NCBI GenBank assembly: GCA_037903475.1 | Contig: JBAJFG010000012.1 | Span: 186,001 to 250,000 of the forward strand | Length of the DNA stretch: 64,000 nt | Direction of reading: 5' to 3' | DNA from: Ancylostoma caninum | Lineage: Eukaryota; Nematoda; Chromadorea; Rhabditida; Ancylostomatidae | In this document: in pieces, positions 44,594 through 58,097 of the stretch | Layout: each line of letters starts with the position of its first letter | Numbering within the stretch: the first letter of the stretch is position 1 | Notes under the pieces: model-generated | Databases searched by the model: none | What the model was told of the DNA's origin: nothing | What the model saw: only the letters and a program-made list of their open reading frames with translations | Position numbers and translations under genes: made by a program

Positions 44594-47500
44594 AAAATGA
44601 AGTAACGGCACACCATGGATACTATAACATCTTCCCAGTACTTCATCTAATCTAATGATTCAGCAAAAAATGTGAATTTCTTGGGTTCGCCGGGGTGGAA
44701 CTGCAGGAGAATTTGATATGTATTTTGCCGTTACCGAGGAAATTTTCGGGAATTTTCGACGTGAGTCAGTAAGAAGAGATAGACTCAATTTAGCACGTGT
44801 TTTTATAAATGTCTTAACAAGCGTACTCTTGTGAAAAGAAATGTGTTCACTAGGGTTTTACCGCGGGGATAGGAATTTTATAGGAAAATGTGAGGATCAT
44901 CCTAGGGTAGACATCTTGGGCGTGCAAGATTGTGTCAGAAGAAGTGCATAGGGTGCAATATTGGAAAAAGTACACTAATTCCAGTCAAGAATGCATTACC
45001 AATCAATCAGTGAGACAATAAAAAATTCAATTAGCTGATCCGAAAAAATTCATGAGATTCGTTTAGCATAGTACACAGTCTTTGAACTCCAAATTGACTG
45101 CAACTGAACAAAGAACGAACAACAGCTGTTCTGTTGCATTTGAGCCGTCATGTTCTCTCGATGCAACAGAAAAAGTGTCGTTTCGAAGCTCGACACGGCA
45201 TGATTAGTGTGCTCAGCGGATGATTCTTGGCCGTAACGAAGGTCAGATTTCCGATAAAGCTTCTTCTGCGGCCGTCTGCAGTCCTGACACAGCGTTCTGC
45301 TGTTGCAGAGTGCATTTTCCCCCAAATAATCCTTGCATTTCTGAGCCATTTTCTACTTCGTTGACTTATTTCCTCCAGGATTGTTTTCTTAGAACAGCCT
45401 TTCTCGGTGCACACAGTCTCGAGTTCTCGACATTTCCTTTTCTTTCTTTTTTTCTTCAGTCTGCCATTACGTTGCCATTAGCTTTGAGTGCTGTCACTGC
45501 TCATTCTAGATTGACACATTTCCGCTTTCTTTTTCGACCTTCTGGTCCAAAAAAAGGAAAAAATCCGAAAAATCTTTGCTTTTCCTCGCATTTGCAAGCT
45601 GGCTCTATTGACAGCTCTCCCAGTACGTACCAACCGCTTCCATCCAGCTTCCAGGATGCGGCACCGTTTTTACGCACTTTACACATAGGTTATTTGAAAT
45701 ATGAGCGAATTTTTGTCCGTCCATCTTGGACAAGTCTTCTTCCTGCAGCTGTCGTGCGGCGCCTTCTCATTAGCAGCGCTTAGGAAAGACCCATTGGTAA
45801 AGTTCAGCTATAACTGCTAACTTCTTAACCTCACTTCTTAATACTGAGTTGATTAGAAAGTTCTAAGACACACGCAACACATTCATCAAAGAAAAGCTTC
45901 TCTGTTTGATGAGGGCAAGAAATACCGATCCGGGAAGAGTGTGGAATTCCGGTTTTGGAAGTTCGGAATCTTCTGGGCTTTAGCGCCATGCGAGCATAGA
46001 ACTTCTAGGTTTCTGAAGGATTAGTTGTGCTAAGTTATTTCAAGGGCTATGTTATGTTGTGTTATGTTTTATGTTGTTATATGTTATGTCATGCTATGCT
46101 ATTCATTCATTTATTTATTACATTGCAAAGGTTTTACAATGTGACCTTTCGAGAGAAGGTACCGAAAATAGGGTATAGCTGTGAGAAGATGCTCGAATAC
46201 ATAAGTTTGAGAATTTGCAAAAATACTAGCTTCAGCCGTCGAACCACTATGTTGTTATGTTATGTTATGTTATGTTACTGTCATGCTCAGCTATATGTCA
46301 ACTAGTACATGCTGTTTCTATTTCTCTGAATCTCCTTCATTTCGAACTTCTGTCAACTTCCGATTCCTGAAATTCCGTTCTTATGCAGTGCTTCCCTCCC
46401 CGACACTGATGGATTTTGCCCACCAATCAAGCACTTTTCAAGTCCTTTCATATCAGAATTACGGCTAGGTATTGCCTACTATTGTCGTAAGACTTTTCGG
46501 AAAATTGTGAGAGAATGTCTTCTGGGGATCTCGAGGAGAATACTTATCAGGTCGGTGCATAATTAATGCAGCAGCTTTTTTCGCAACATCCTCGTTGAAG
46601 ATTGAAGCCTCTCGAACGGTTCATTCTTGCAGGCAATCCCAATTTTCTACTAAGAGAAGATCCTATCCAAATTCCTGTCTAAATTCGCCACTGCATACCC
46701 TACCATTCCCAGAAAACCTGCGATGTAGCACAGTCATTTCGCGAGGTTTTTTCTCAAGAAAATCGGCTAAGCCAGGTCGAAAAATTACTAGAGAATTCAA
46801 AATAGGACAGCACGATCCTAACAGATAAAGAAGGAAGGTTTATTCAATGATCAAAAGAAGGAGATTGTTTCCATGGAAAACAATTTGGAAAGCGTTTATT
46901 TTTAGAGAGGAAAGAAGTCGCTAAGAAAGCCGCATTAGTTATGCACAAACCTAACCAACCTAACCTATTCCAACATAATCCAACAATAGTATAATTAGAG
47001 TTCGCTTTCACAATTTGAAGGCTCTTATCTGCGAATAAGCGATGATCCCTGGTGTGCATGGTGGACCACTCACGGCTATCACTTGAGCGGGTGTGTTCTG
47101 AGTTAGCATACATCACTGGACTTACCCAGGGTACACGTGTTCAAGCCACCGTTAGAGATGGGTAAATCTAGAGATGTTGACAGATAGATTGAATGACACG
47201 CTTTCCCCAACTAATCTCAATGATGGGTTCAGGAGTGGAACAGAGATTCTAACCCATGGTGTGGATACAGGAATCTCGTGCAAGTCGGTGGATCCGAGCT
47301 GAGCAGTGGATCCTACCGTGTTTTTTTTCCTATCCGCCTCCCATCTCCCCCGTTCTCAAAGCTGCTCTCATAAGGCCATCACTAGTCCAGCGCTGAGTAG
47401 AGAGAATATTGATAAGCGCCTTAGCACATGAGATAGCCATCACAACCTTCCATAACGTCAGTAATTCTTTTCTTAGGTCGCTGAGGACCCGAAGAACTTC

Positions 47501-47894
47501 TCTGTTTTCCATTCACTCAGCAACAACGCCATTGTGAAGCAATTCGTCCCAGACCTACCAAAGTACTTCCCGTTTGCCTTTCAATGGGAATATTGAACTG
47601 CTTTTCTGCATTCATTGCAATAATTATTCACGTGCTAAGGGCTTATTAGTCATTTAGTACAAGAGAAAAACTTGTGAGACCACCTGTACGATGCTTGTAT
47701 CCTTCTACACCATCTATAATAGGCTACTCAGATACACTTGCAAAATGAAGGCTGGGCTGAAAAAGCTCGAATGAGACGAAGGACTTGTCTACATAGCTCA
47801 GATGCGCTAGCGAGAGAGCACGCAATGTGGGAGCGCGTCCGAAGCGAGGGTAAGACAAAGGGGCATCTGTCTCACTGTAGGATTGTCGCTGGGA

Positions 47895-48115
47895 AATATT
47901 GTGTATAATCTGTTCCAAAAATCAGAGCAATTCAATGTGTTCTGTTTAATTACACAGAGCGCATTTTATCACACGCTAAATCATGAAAATCGACGCTATC
48001 AATCGACGATCGATAGCTGGAAGCGCGCCAAGACATGTCTTGCCTATAACAACGTGGCGAGACTTACCTCATCTTGGCGGATGGCCAAGTGGCAAGATTC
48101 GTGAAAAAGATAGTA
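47895..48115 (+). repeat. Dispersed repeat family B, copy 2
   Basis: This is the inverse of 8097-8320, with shared blocks at its start (ctgttccaaaaatcagag), middle (cgctatcaatcgacgatcga) and end (gccaagtggcaagatt). Two copies within one window suggest a family present in many copies genome-wide. Confidence 0.65.
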
Positions 48116-48471
48116 CCATTCCGCTCAGAATTTCACCCTGAATCCAGCGGACATTCGGACAACATTAATTTTTTCGAGCAAACAATGCAAACAATGTAGC
48201 CTTGTTTTTAAGTTTTTTTTGTTTTTTTTTTTCGAGCAATTTCTTAGCCATTCGTAATCTGTCTTACAACGGGGCAAAGTTACTTCGAATTAACACCAAT
48301 TTTGTGAGAACGTTCTTTTCAAAAATATTAGCCGGCCATTCTCCGACTTTGATCTTTTTCATACTGTTTTATGCAGTGAATTTGAACCACTACTGCGCGT
48401 TTCATGTAACCCTGCTTTGTTTGAATTACAGTGCATCTTTCTGTACACCTGAGGCCGTAGGCATCGTTAAG

Positions 48472-48530
48472 ATTACCCAGGGTAAACGTGTTAACGTGAA
48501 CCCGACAAGAACATGTTCACCCTGGGTAAT
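48472..48530. repeat. Palindromic repeat family C, best copy
   Basis: attacccagggtaaacgtgt and the inverse-type acatgttcaccctgggtaat face each other across about 18 bp. Related copies lie near 2190-2270, 8355-8405, 20975-21060, 27600-27760, 31690-31790 and 47116-47240, often followed by ctcaatgatg and a caggccctgg-like end. Confidence 0.6.
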
Positions 48531-51321
48531 CCCAGTGTTGCACACAAGCCCTAGATCCGACTTATTTTCGTGGTCATAGGTGAAACTTCCCTCTTCAACG
48601 CCACCAGACATCAGAAGTGATGGTGGGCTGAGACACGGTGCAGGTTATTGGACCTCTGTCCACTAAGCCTTGCATTCTCTTGCTTTTCTGAAATTTTCTA
48701 TGGAAAATCACCTTTTAGTAAAATTTGAAAGCAAGTTTTATTTCTATGCTCTCGACTCAACACTGTTTACCGAAGCGCCTATTTGGATGGTATCCTCTGT
48801 TGCCTGCGCCGTTGTGAAGTGGAGTTCCGTTAGGACAACGTCGCTTTGCGCGGAATTCAATCAGATGGAGAAGCTGTGTCGGCACCCATTCATCACTTGG
48901 GTTTTTCAGCTGGCTTTCGGTTGGATGCGCTGTAATTTGACGCTGTGGCTTTGTTTGAGCGCGGTTTCCAAGCTTAGGACGCCAGTATCGTGTAGGTCAC
49001 ATCGCTCTTCCCATCAAATTTTTGAATGAAAAGATTTTTTTCTGAAAAATTTCGGACGACTTCAGTGCCAACCTAATGCTTTGCCTTGAGACAATGCTAT
49101 ATGTAGTACCGAAGCTTCGAAACCTTTGACCCAATGACAGGCGACTTCTCAAAGAAGAAAGACCATAAACGTGATTCCCGCTATGATTCGAGTACAGTAA
49201 TGCTGCGAGCGCTTAGTGGTACAGGCATAGGTGGCGCATAATTACTGTCTCTCAATAAAAAACGGGCATAAATTGTATGAAAACACATTCTGTGATGATC
49301 TCTTCGGGGAACCAAGCATTACTACCCAGTGACGGACGCAAAAAGTGGGCGGGTGGGGAAAAAAGTGGGGTCTCCGCCGTTTTGCGGACCCAGACGGAAA
49401 ATAAAATTAATAAAAATGTCAATTATAACGATAAATAACCAATGAAAATTATATTAAAAATAATATTGAAAATAAACAAGTAAAAATAAACTAATACAAG
49501 GTTATATATATATATTTTTAAACTAATATAGTACGAGATTTTTGTATTGTAAACTAATTCCAAAGGACCAGTACCGGTTTCGTTACATTCTCTTTTTTTT
49601 TGCGAAGTTCACAGCCTTTTACACTTTTCCTGTGCCATTTTTTTATAGTGGGACAGCAATTATGCACCACTCTGTATGCCGGGAAATTTTATGTTAATTT
49701 TACGTGAAAGCAACGAAACCACTGGAGGCATCAAAGCAGTGAATATTCGCTTTTTTTGTCATTTGCTTTTCTCTTTGAAAACGAAGCTTTGAAAACAGAT
49801 CTCCTTGTAGGTCATTGGAACCCTTATTTTGTGCACATAATCATGAAAAAGCTAAAATAGCATCGCTTATTTACTCATTCTCTTCCTTTTTGCTTTTGGA
49901 CTAATGTTCTCCTCCAGTGATGTGTAATAGAATAGTTCCTCCAGCCTCTTTATTAATTCAGAAAAGTCCACTCTTTAGTTGTTTATTATGACGAGTGTTG
50001 TAACAAAGCAGTTTTTTCGGAATTGTTTCTGAATTCTTTTCCCATGTTGTTCTCGTCAAATTCTCATTCCTCACCTATAATTGAGAAATGTAGAAAAAAT
50101 TTTGGTTCATTTGCTCTGGAACTCCTTAGACAGTCTGCATTCATGTTGTATGCAACGTAGATGAAAACGAAGAAATATTAAGACGATGTATTGGTGTTTT
50201 CATTTTCTGGAATAGTTGAATCCGTGGAAATGCTTTCACCACCCAATTCCAGTGCTTCATGGTGCGTGAACCGAACAATCTGCTCTTGTGCAATTCAGGA
50301 ATATTCTATTGTTTTTGTGCTTGTTTTCCGCAATGGCTCCAATGTGCTTCTTGCAATGGAATGAGTTAACGACAGCTCTGCTGTAAAGAAGACGTTCTCT
50401 GCAGTCATTCAGCTTTGTGGTTACCACATAATGGGCGAGTTTCAGCTGTTCGTCATGCATTAACTAGACCGTTCTGGATAACATAGCGCTAGAACTTTCC
50501 AGTTGCCTTGCCTCATTTGTTTTTTTTTTTCTGCAACTCACATATCAACGATATGTAATTACGACGAGGAATTAGATTATTTCTGCATTTTCGGCCCTAT
50601 TTTGCAGATGCAGACCACAATTGAGGGCATCCAATTCCAGTAGTTTCCAAGAAAACCCGCTTGATTCGTATGCCATCTCTCATTACTGTTGTTTGGGTCA
50701 GAGTTGTAGTCCTTACTTTCAATTATCTTTGGATAGTGCGATTAAAAGAAGGGCTAAGTAGTAAATTTTTATGGCCGCGAGAGTTTTCATTTCGTTGCCT
50801 ATTTGCGCTGCCAAACTCGCCATCGTTCGTCTACTTCGTTGAGGCTAGCGGTATTTTTAGAAGTTTGCCTCACTACTGCGTAGTAAGTAAAGTAATTGTG
50901 TTGCACAAGTGCAGAATGTTCCGTCACAAATTTTGCGGTGTTTTGCCTCAACCTGGAAAGGAATACGTTTTTTTTTTCTGAAAGTGTTTGATGTGCTGAT
51001 TTCTCTTCTACATCTTCATTTTTAACCCAGTATCACAGGATGCATTAGCAAACCCAGTACAATTTCTTTTCAACCAGATGTCGAACTACTTAGATATATC
51101 GGAGATCATGTTTTAAAAGGCTTTTTTCGTCATCCTGTAGAAGCTACCACGAAAAAAAAATGAGCTGCTGAGACGATTGGAGAAACGATCCTGGGCAGGG
51201 TTCTTCAGTGTCGACATCTGCCCCACCAGAAAGCGTTCGCACGTTTTCTCTTCACACAATTCACTGTCATTCTCTCTGCTACTCATTTTTCTGCCTCTTT
51301 CCATGATTTCCTCACTGAATT

Positions 51322-51666
51322 ACCAATGTCCTACTTGCCCATTCTCCATTCCGATCGGTAGCCATAAAAAATATCGCTGCACCGCTTGCGAAAAGTGCCG
51401 TTTTGTGTATTACTTATATCTCATTAGCCACGTCCCATAGTGATTTGCCCTAAGAACCAGCCATATCACCCTCAAATTGCCGCATAATCCTGGAATATGT
51501 TCTTTATTCTGTGCCCCCGAGTCTTCCGTGTGTGCCTTTGCCTCCTCTTTACAAGTGTGATCAATGTGACGTTCAACTCTGGGGATGTGTTCACTGCAAT
51601 AATTGCCCTAATAATCACAGCCATTTTATTCGTGCCACGCTTATCGTTGATAATCTTTATTTTTAA
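51322..51666 (+). pseudogene. Cysteine-rich zinc-binding-like fragments
   Basis: Two open stretches in different frames carry paired CxxC motifs: YQCPTCPFSIP...YRCTACEKCRFVY (about 51322-51405) and LYKCDQCDVQLWGCVHCNNC, ending with PNNHSH (about 51550-51620, stop at 51664). The spacing suggests a zinc-ribbon or RING/IBR-like fold. No splice sites join them cleanly, so they may be decayed exons or part of a mobile element. Confidence 0.3.
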
Positions 51667-51696
51667 TTCTTCTCTTCCCAGTGAACTCTGCTGATG

Positions 51697-51720
51697 TACA
51701 GGGTGGTCTAAAATTACGGA
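51697..51720 (+). repeat. Solo Tc1/mariner-like terminus
   Basis: tacagggtggtctaaaatta resembles the end of the element at 33541-34745 (cagggtggtcgaaaatta on its right arm). No matching opposite end was found downstream, so it is probably a truncated copy. Confidence 0.45.
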
Positions 51721-54700
51721 GACAAGGGCGCTATCTGCGTTTTTCGACTTATCTCGAGTTTTGCGTCCAATCTTTTGCTGTTCATTTGTTCAATTGTACA
51801 GCTTCTTTCAAAACATTACCTAACACTATGATTTTTAGGAACAGCTAGGCCGTCAGTCAAGCTTAGTTCCACCACCCAATTACATTTTTCTCCTACTCCT
51901 CAAGAAGTCGGCAACGTAATCCATTCTAGGGGACGCCTTGGTCAAAAAGCGCAGGTTTTGATTAGAGTAGCAGTACGAGAGCCAGGCAAAAGAATCTGGG
52001 TGAGGAGCGATGTAGCAGGGAAGAGGAATAGCGCGCAGCTCTGCGATTGGCCTGGTCGTCCAAGCAGCCAATCACAGACTGAACGGACCGCTTCTCTCCG
52101 ATTTGACGTTCCGTGCCCTGCAATTTTATTTGGCATATCCAGTTCTAAGCCACGAAATCTAGCTAATATAATTGCCTATGTTAGTGAATGTTAACAAAAG
52201 CATTTACGTTATAATCTCCAATTTTTAAAACAATTGTTGACTTCGCCAATTTTGGACACAATTACTCAAGTACCTTTTAACGCGATTCTTGACGTCATGT
52301 TGATCTGTACACCGTATGATTGAAAACAGCTTCGTCATTCAGCTTATTGTGACATCTTGTAATTCCCTGGATACTTTCTTTTATCTTTAACGCCGCGAGC
52401 CACAATTTTCCAACCGGAACCTTTTTACTTGTCCAAGTCGACGTTTTTCCTAGCGAGAATGAATGCCAAGTCGATATTTTTCTTATTCCAGGTTAAGTTT
52501 TTCTTGCATTTTTTCTACCGAGATTTTGCAGCTTCGAAAGGAATGAAGTTTGCATAAGAACGCCAGTCTCCATATGAATTGCCATGACTCCTACGCCGTT
52601 GTACTTTAGGGACCCTAAAAGTGGTAAAAAAAAATTGAAATTCCGCATGAAGCGAATAGCTCTAGCTCTGTACTTTCTAATTGGGTAAATGAACTAAATT
52701 GCCACGACTTCTCTACGTACTTAGAAAATGAAATTGAAGTTTTTTGCCCTTCACATCATTCTACATCATTTTATAGGGCTACGCTATGCTTATGTTTTCG
52801 GCGAAGTCTGATATTAACGCTAATTTTGACATTAAAATGACGAACATGTGTAAAAAGATGCGGAATGATGTTACTGATTACGTCTGTGATACCTCTTGTG
52901 CGAATGTTTCCTTTACTTCTCCTGTGATGCCATATCAACCGTATGCCCACCGTGACTTCACAAAAGTGAGGTTACGATACAAATCTGACGCGATCTTTGT
53001 CTTCAGCCTGTGTGTCAGATACCTTATCCTAGACTCTGGGGCCCTGTGCTTATCCTAGACCTTTTTTTTTGTGCTGCAATTGCTCTGGAGCGGGAAATCT
53101 GGGAGGTGGGGTGCAGCTGACAAGCAGAATAGGTTTTCATCAAATAATATGTCTTTCTCATTCTTCAAGCCTGAAAAATGTGAAATATACGAGACATATT
53201 TGTCAAAAGATTCATGGTATGTGAGGATGTAACTGACAACTTCAAGTTCGGATGAAAAGTACATGAATCATGTCGTAAGGATTAGGTATTTCAATCGCTG
53301 GTTCTCAGATAATCGCGATACTCGTAAGCTGTGGCGAATTAAACGCCGTGTCCAGATCGCCATCTCGAGATCAGGCTGCCGTTGTATGATACATGATATC
53401 TCTTTACAGTAACTAGTACTTCACTCTCGATGCAGCGGTTCTGTATGGGATTGAGAAAATCATGGGACTTGCATGGGTTTTGCATCATCGTGGGACTTGC
53501 CAAATTTGCATAGAGTTAGGATATGCACGGGTTTTTCATGGTTATGCACGGGTTCTACATGGGTGTGCCTTGGTTTTGCATGAATTTGAACATCGCTGGC
53601 ATAGAACTCTTGATTTTTGGAAACCGTGTTTTGCACGAGCACGCATGACTTATTCGTGGGATTTGCATCTTTCAATCTCATGCAAAACACGGTTCCCAGT
53701 ATGTTTCTTGAGTTGGTGGTGACCCCGCAGGCAATTTAAGCTAAGAAGCTCAAAGAATCACAAAAAGGCTATCAGTAGATGAAAAAACGAAAAAGACTAT
53801 GTTCCGGCTTCTGAACATCTATTGGGTTTTAGGAAACTCGTTGAAACTCCTTTGCTAGTCACACATGGGAGACAGTTTCTATTCTGTTAGGGAGTTGATG
53901 GAGAACTCTCATGAGGAATATGAATTTTACAGGAGATGCACTTCCTGGAGTGAATTATTCGGGAAGTTTCTTAGCTCCGCCCCCGGCTCCGCCTAAAGGC
54001 TCCTTAAAAATTGGGGCTCGGTAATAGGGTTTTTCAGCAGTCTTGCATGGAATCACTTATACCATTGTGATCATCAGCTGCTGGAGATTCTGTTAACGTT
54101 GAAATCTCAGAAACGATCTTGAGGTGAGACGCTGAGTTTAAGTTCCCTGCTCTTCCTCCTGTAACTTCTTTTGGTCTTCTTTGGTGGTGTAATCTACTTT
54201 TCAAAAGCCATGCTCTCTTATGTATTTCATTGGGTGTGGAGAAATAACTGCGAAAAATTTCTACTTCATTTATTATGGCGTTGTAGAAAATGGGGGATTT
54301 TCATCTGTCAAATATTGTGGTCCTCAGTTGTGAGGTGCCAGAATCTTCCTCCCATTTCGATCCAAACCCGGATGGCTGTGCTCATTTGCACGCCGGCGCT
54401 GATATGAGTCGCGGCTCATCTCCGTGTTATTAGATCGCGCCCGACCCACTTGTCATTTCTTCCAATGCAAGCCCCCCCCCTTGTGGATCCGACCCTCGTT
54501 CATGTCCAGGCTATTGTCGTATACATAATGTTTGCTCGGAAAAATAGCCGAATTCAATTAGAAATTTAATTCGGCGCCTCCGTAGTGCAGTTCAGCCTTG
54601 TGTATGGGGAAATTCCAGATGATGGTTGGGCTCAAGGGGCATGTGGGATGTCCTCATCTGACAAGGATGCGGAAGTTGTGCCTTTCCTAGCTTAGCACGC

Positions 54701-57700
54701 ATTTTGTGAATTTTGTATTTATCCAACTAATGTTAGGGGTAAGAATAGAAAAAAAAATGTTGTCTTGTTTCTATTCCGTTCCTCCCACTATACGGAAAGG
54801 AGACTTTGAATATGACGTTCCCGGGAAATCACCAGTAGCGGGAATGTGAATGAGAGAACTAAGCATTTTTTGTTCCTTTGCTCTCTCCTCTATTAGCTGG
54901 TCCCTGTCGGTGACTGGTATATCTGATTAGGGGCAAATAGAGGCAACGAATAAGACGCGAAAAAACAGCGGAATACGGATAAACTTACAGAATTTGCCTG
55001 ATTTTATGGGAACATTTATGAAATTATTGTCAGTGAATGATTTATGACTAACATTTTGCATTTTGATTTTCGAAACAGGGAAACTTTTCCCACTCGAGAT
55101 GAGCGGGGGTGAAATTTCGGAACTCATGAAACAGAATACGGACATTCAACTATGGTCCTGAAATAAATCGTGGAAGGGAACGCTCTATGCCCCTAGTTCC
55201 ACGATCTGTCGGCGACCTTCTTGTGGTCCATTGGTCTCCGTTCTTACCTGAAGAAAATTCCCTGAAAGACTTTAGGTATCGTTTCCCATCCAGATTTAGT
55301 TGCAGTAGTAGTGCCCAGTAGTCAAATAGTTTTTCAGGTAATAGGTTTAATGCTTACGTTGGGCCTTCCATGTTTCCCACTGTTAATTTTTTAATACAGT
55401 CAAGCTTCTGTTTATTTCAGCGTCGGCTCCAGCTGCTGATGTAATTGCATCAGTAATAAAGAAGTCGTGAAGAAGTACTTGTGCAATTTCATGAATTTTC
55501 TTTGTTATCCGGTTCGAATTCGAAGATTTATTAGCGATTAATACCCTATGTCGCCTGTATGACGCGTTTATGCGTTTATTTTTGACTTGCGTCCAGATGT
55601 GGATATTTTCATAGCAATAACTCAATCGCATCTGCATGATCCGGATGCATCTGCTTGGAATATTTTATGAGCGGATGTATAGGAGATCATCCCCCGTGAG
55701 GAGAAGATTAGGCAAGGTATTACGTATAGCATTCTCTTTTTCGTTATTACCATAAGCATTGAAGAAAAGACATCGGTCGAAGCACATGTCAGATGTGTTC
55801 TTTTAATATGTCACGATGGCAGTTCAAATACTAAGCCGAATTTCTTCTTTAGCAATGACGCTGAGAAAGTCGTAGGAACCCGCTGATGCTGTTTCATGTG
55901 TTGTGGAAGAGGTTTAGCTGCTCTGAGTCCTCTGACCCTAATGAGTGCTCAGGAGCGAGAAGTTCTAGTCGAAAGAAAGCCGTGACCATAATTTTTTTAC
56001 ACTGGGGAACCTTCTAAAAACGATCTTAATATTTTTGAGAAGCTACGATTTGTCTTAAATACATGTAGTTTGAGGAACGGGACTTTGTTGTTTGTATCTT
56101 CACATGTATCTCCTGATTACCCATCGCTCCTTGCTTTTGAACCCTGGAGTAGGACGCCAATTTATTCTTGGAATAGGTTGTGACAGAAACTCAGTGGTAC
56201 TTAGTTCCCTCCCTCTACTGGTAAATCTCACCATTATTCCCACCTATTCCTGTTTTTCTACTGATCACTGCATGTTAGGGTTAAATTTTCTTTTTTTTTT
56301 TTTAGTTTCTTGCCTTTGCTTGGCTTGCCCACCTTGAGTGTGTCAATAAATAAAATAAATAAATATATCTGTCATTTCTTTTATTTCTTTTGAGTACAAC
56401 GTTAATTTTCTATTCTTCTCACATTTTTTTTCTAAACTGGTTGAAATCCGAGGCGGAGACAACTCGTTCGCCCCCTTTGGCGCATGTTTCAATGCGATGA
56501 ATGAATAAATGAATGAATAAACAAATAAATAAAATCTATTATGTGATCTCGGCATCGCAAAGCCGGTCATTTATTTTTTGTTCCCTGAAATATTCCCGCA
56601 CCACCGTACTTTCCTGAAAGCTGTACCTGCATGTAGATCGTCCTCACAAGATTGTAATGATCGTGGCGTTTGAAGTACAGTAGGCGAGATGAGTGCGGGT
56701 ATCCCGCGGCCTCGAGAAGCACGCAATGCGACCGCGCCGCCAGCGCCGGAATCCGATGGAAGGGATAACAAACCATAGGGTTTTTTATGGTCAGTAAGTT
56801 TTCTCAGTAGTTAACATTGAATATGATGCAAAACTATCTTGAAAACCCTGATTTGCCACTAGGGCGGCGATTCAAGCGTGAGCGGTGCAGTTGCATCAAG
56901 TGCTACCCGTGTCCGCAAAAAAACGCACCGCCATCGACGTTTAGTGTAGATACATGGATAAACAGATAAACAAGATAAGATTAGTCTGTCACCTCTGCTC
57001 TTTGCATCAGGTATTTTGCAGCTGTGGAATCTAGTTACTGAATATGTTATTTTATAAAGCAGCATTTTCAAAAATTATTATCATTTTTTATTTTTAAAAA
57101 CATTGTGCTCTTACGTTCTCAATAAAGTCGAGATGATTTCATCATCAACCCTTAGGTGAAGCCATAGTTTTCCACTTCCTCTTCCACCTTCCCAGAATGC
57201 TCGTTCTAATTCCAACGTGCGTCGAACGCTTTCTGGAATGCTTGAAAGCAAATCTATTCTATCTTCTCCAAACTATTTTCTGCTTTTTCTTTTTTTCATC
57301 TTATGAATTATGGATGGGCCAGTGGTGGTGAATCGACTACATTTAGCTATGTGAACAGGCCACGTACAACTCGTTTAGATTGCACACAACCATCTTGGTG
57401 ATGTTTGCTTGTCTAGACAGCAAGGGTTTCAACAATACTAAATGCATCTGCGGGTGATCATAGACTATTATTACTTCTCCTTTGCCAGGTCCTCGACATT
57501 TAATTAGCTATTCCGTTCAAACTTATATATATATTTATTACATGAATGGATCATGTGACAATATCACCTCATAAACAACATAAAAAACCTCTGAAAGGAA
57601 AAATTGAATCCGATCAAGGCGAAATGGAAAAAGAAAACTACAACACCAGTTAACGCAAAAAAAAATTTAAAAAAAGATTTTAAAAAAGAATGTACCAGAT

Positions 57701-58090
57701 ACAATAAAAAGAGATGTCGCCGTTGCTATTGGTACTCTCAAGAAGCAAACTTACTAATATAGCGCTCTCTTTCCTCCTGTTTCTCTCATTCTTGCTTCTT
57801 TCCATTCTCCCTTTCTTTCTCTGCTTGTCGACGCACCTATTGAGAGAACAATTTCATCACAGTCTGAACGTCTTCATGGGATTTAGGAGTATTGAGTGGT
57901 GCTCAGAAATTTTAAGTCTGAAAATTTTTAGTTTCATGAAGGCCTTTCTAGAGGGTTGTACATTACTTGGAAAATGTTCTGGATTGATACATATTATATC
58001 TCGACTTTTATGGAAAGATCACTGCAACTTTCACTCCCACCTTTCCTACAAAAATATGACGTGTAATGTAACAATAGTTGTAGACAGTGA
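51721..58090. other. Unassigned region
   Basis: It includes the degenerate repeat at 53456-53700, a family A copy at 53975-54145, a possible LINE tail at 56330-56370, aaatgaat-type repeats at 56498-56535 and a GC-rich single arm at 56683-56760. A possible terminal exon (acceptor ctgtttatttcag, start 55422, peptide SAPAADVIASVIKKS, then stop) has no partner. No gene is supported. Confidence 0.5.
53456..53700 (+). repeat. Degenerate ~16-18-bp repeat ending in an inverted pair
   Basis: Variants of gcacgggttttgcatgg recur about eight times between 53461 and 53585, giving a repetitive peptide (GYARVFHGYARVLHGCALVLH). The segment then closes with accgtgttttgca (from 53623) and its inverse tgcaaaacacggt (to 53693). 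Confidence 0.55.
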
Positions 58091-58097
58091 AATGGAG

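Larger units (their letters stand above)
44594..51310. other. Unassigned region
   Basis: It holds a tatgt-type microsatellite (46045-46100 and 46250-46275), a family C fragment (47116-47240), family B copy 2 (47895-48115), a family C palindrome (48472-48530) and AT-rich DNA (49380-49600). A 187-codon frame at 45220-45783 is discussed among the rejected items. No supported gene was found. Confidence 0.5.

Noticed and set aside
44571..44655. Exon-like stretch after tttcttacag (VPTVTLQKNEV...)
   Set aside because: It starts in the right arm of an inverted-repeat element, so the acceptor is probably accidental.
45220..45783. 187-codon plus-strand open frame, the longest in the window
   Set aside because: It has Ser/Phe/Leu-rich low-complexity composition, overlaps several competing minus-strand frames and shows no domain or splice context, so it is most likely chance.
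50661..50981. 106-codon frame after a ttttgcag acceptor region
   Set aside because: No domain or phase-compatible partner exon; the acceptor itself leads to an 11-codon frame ending in a stop.
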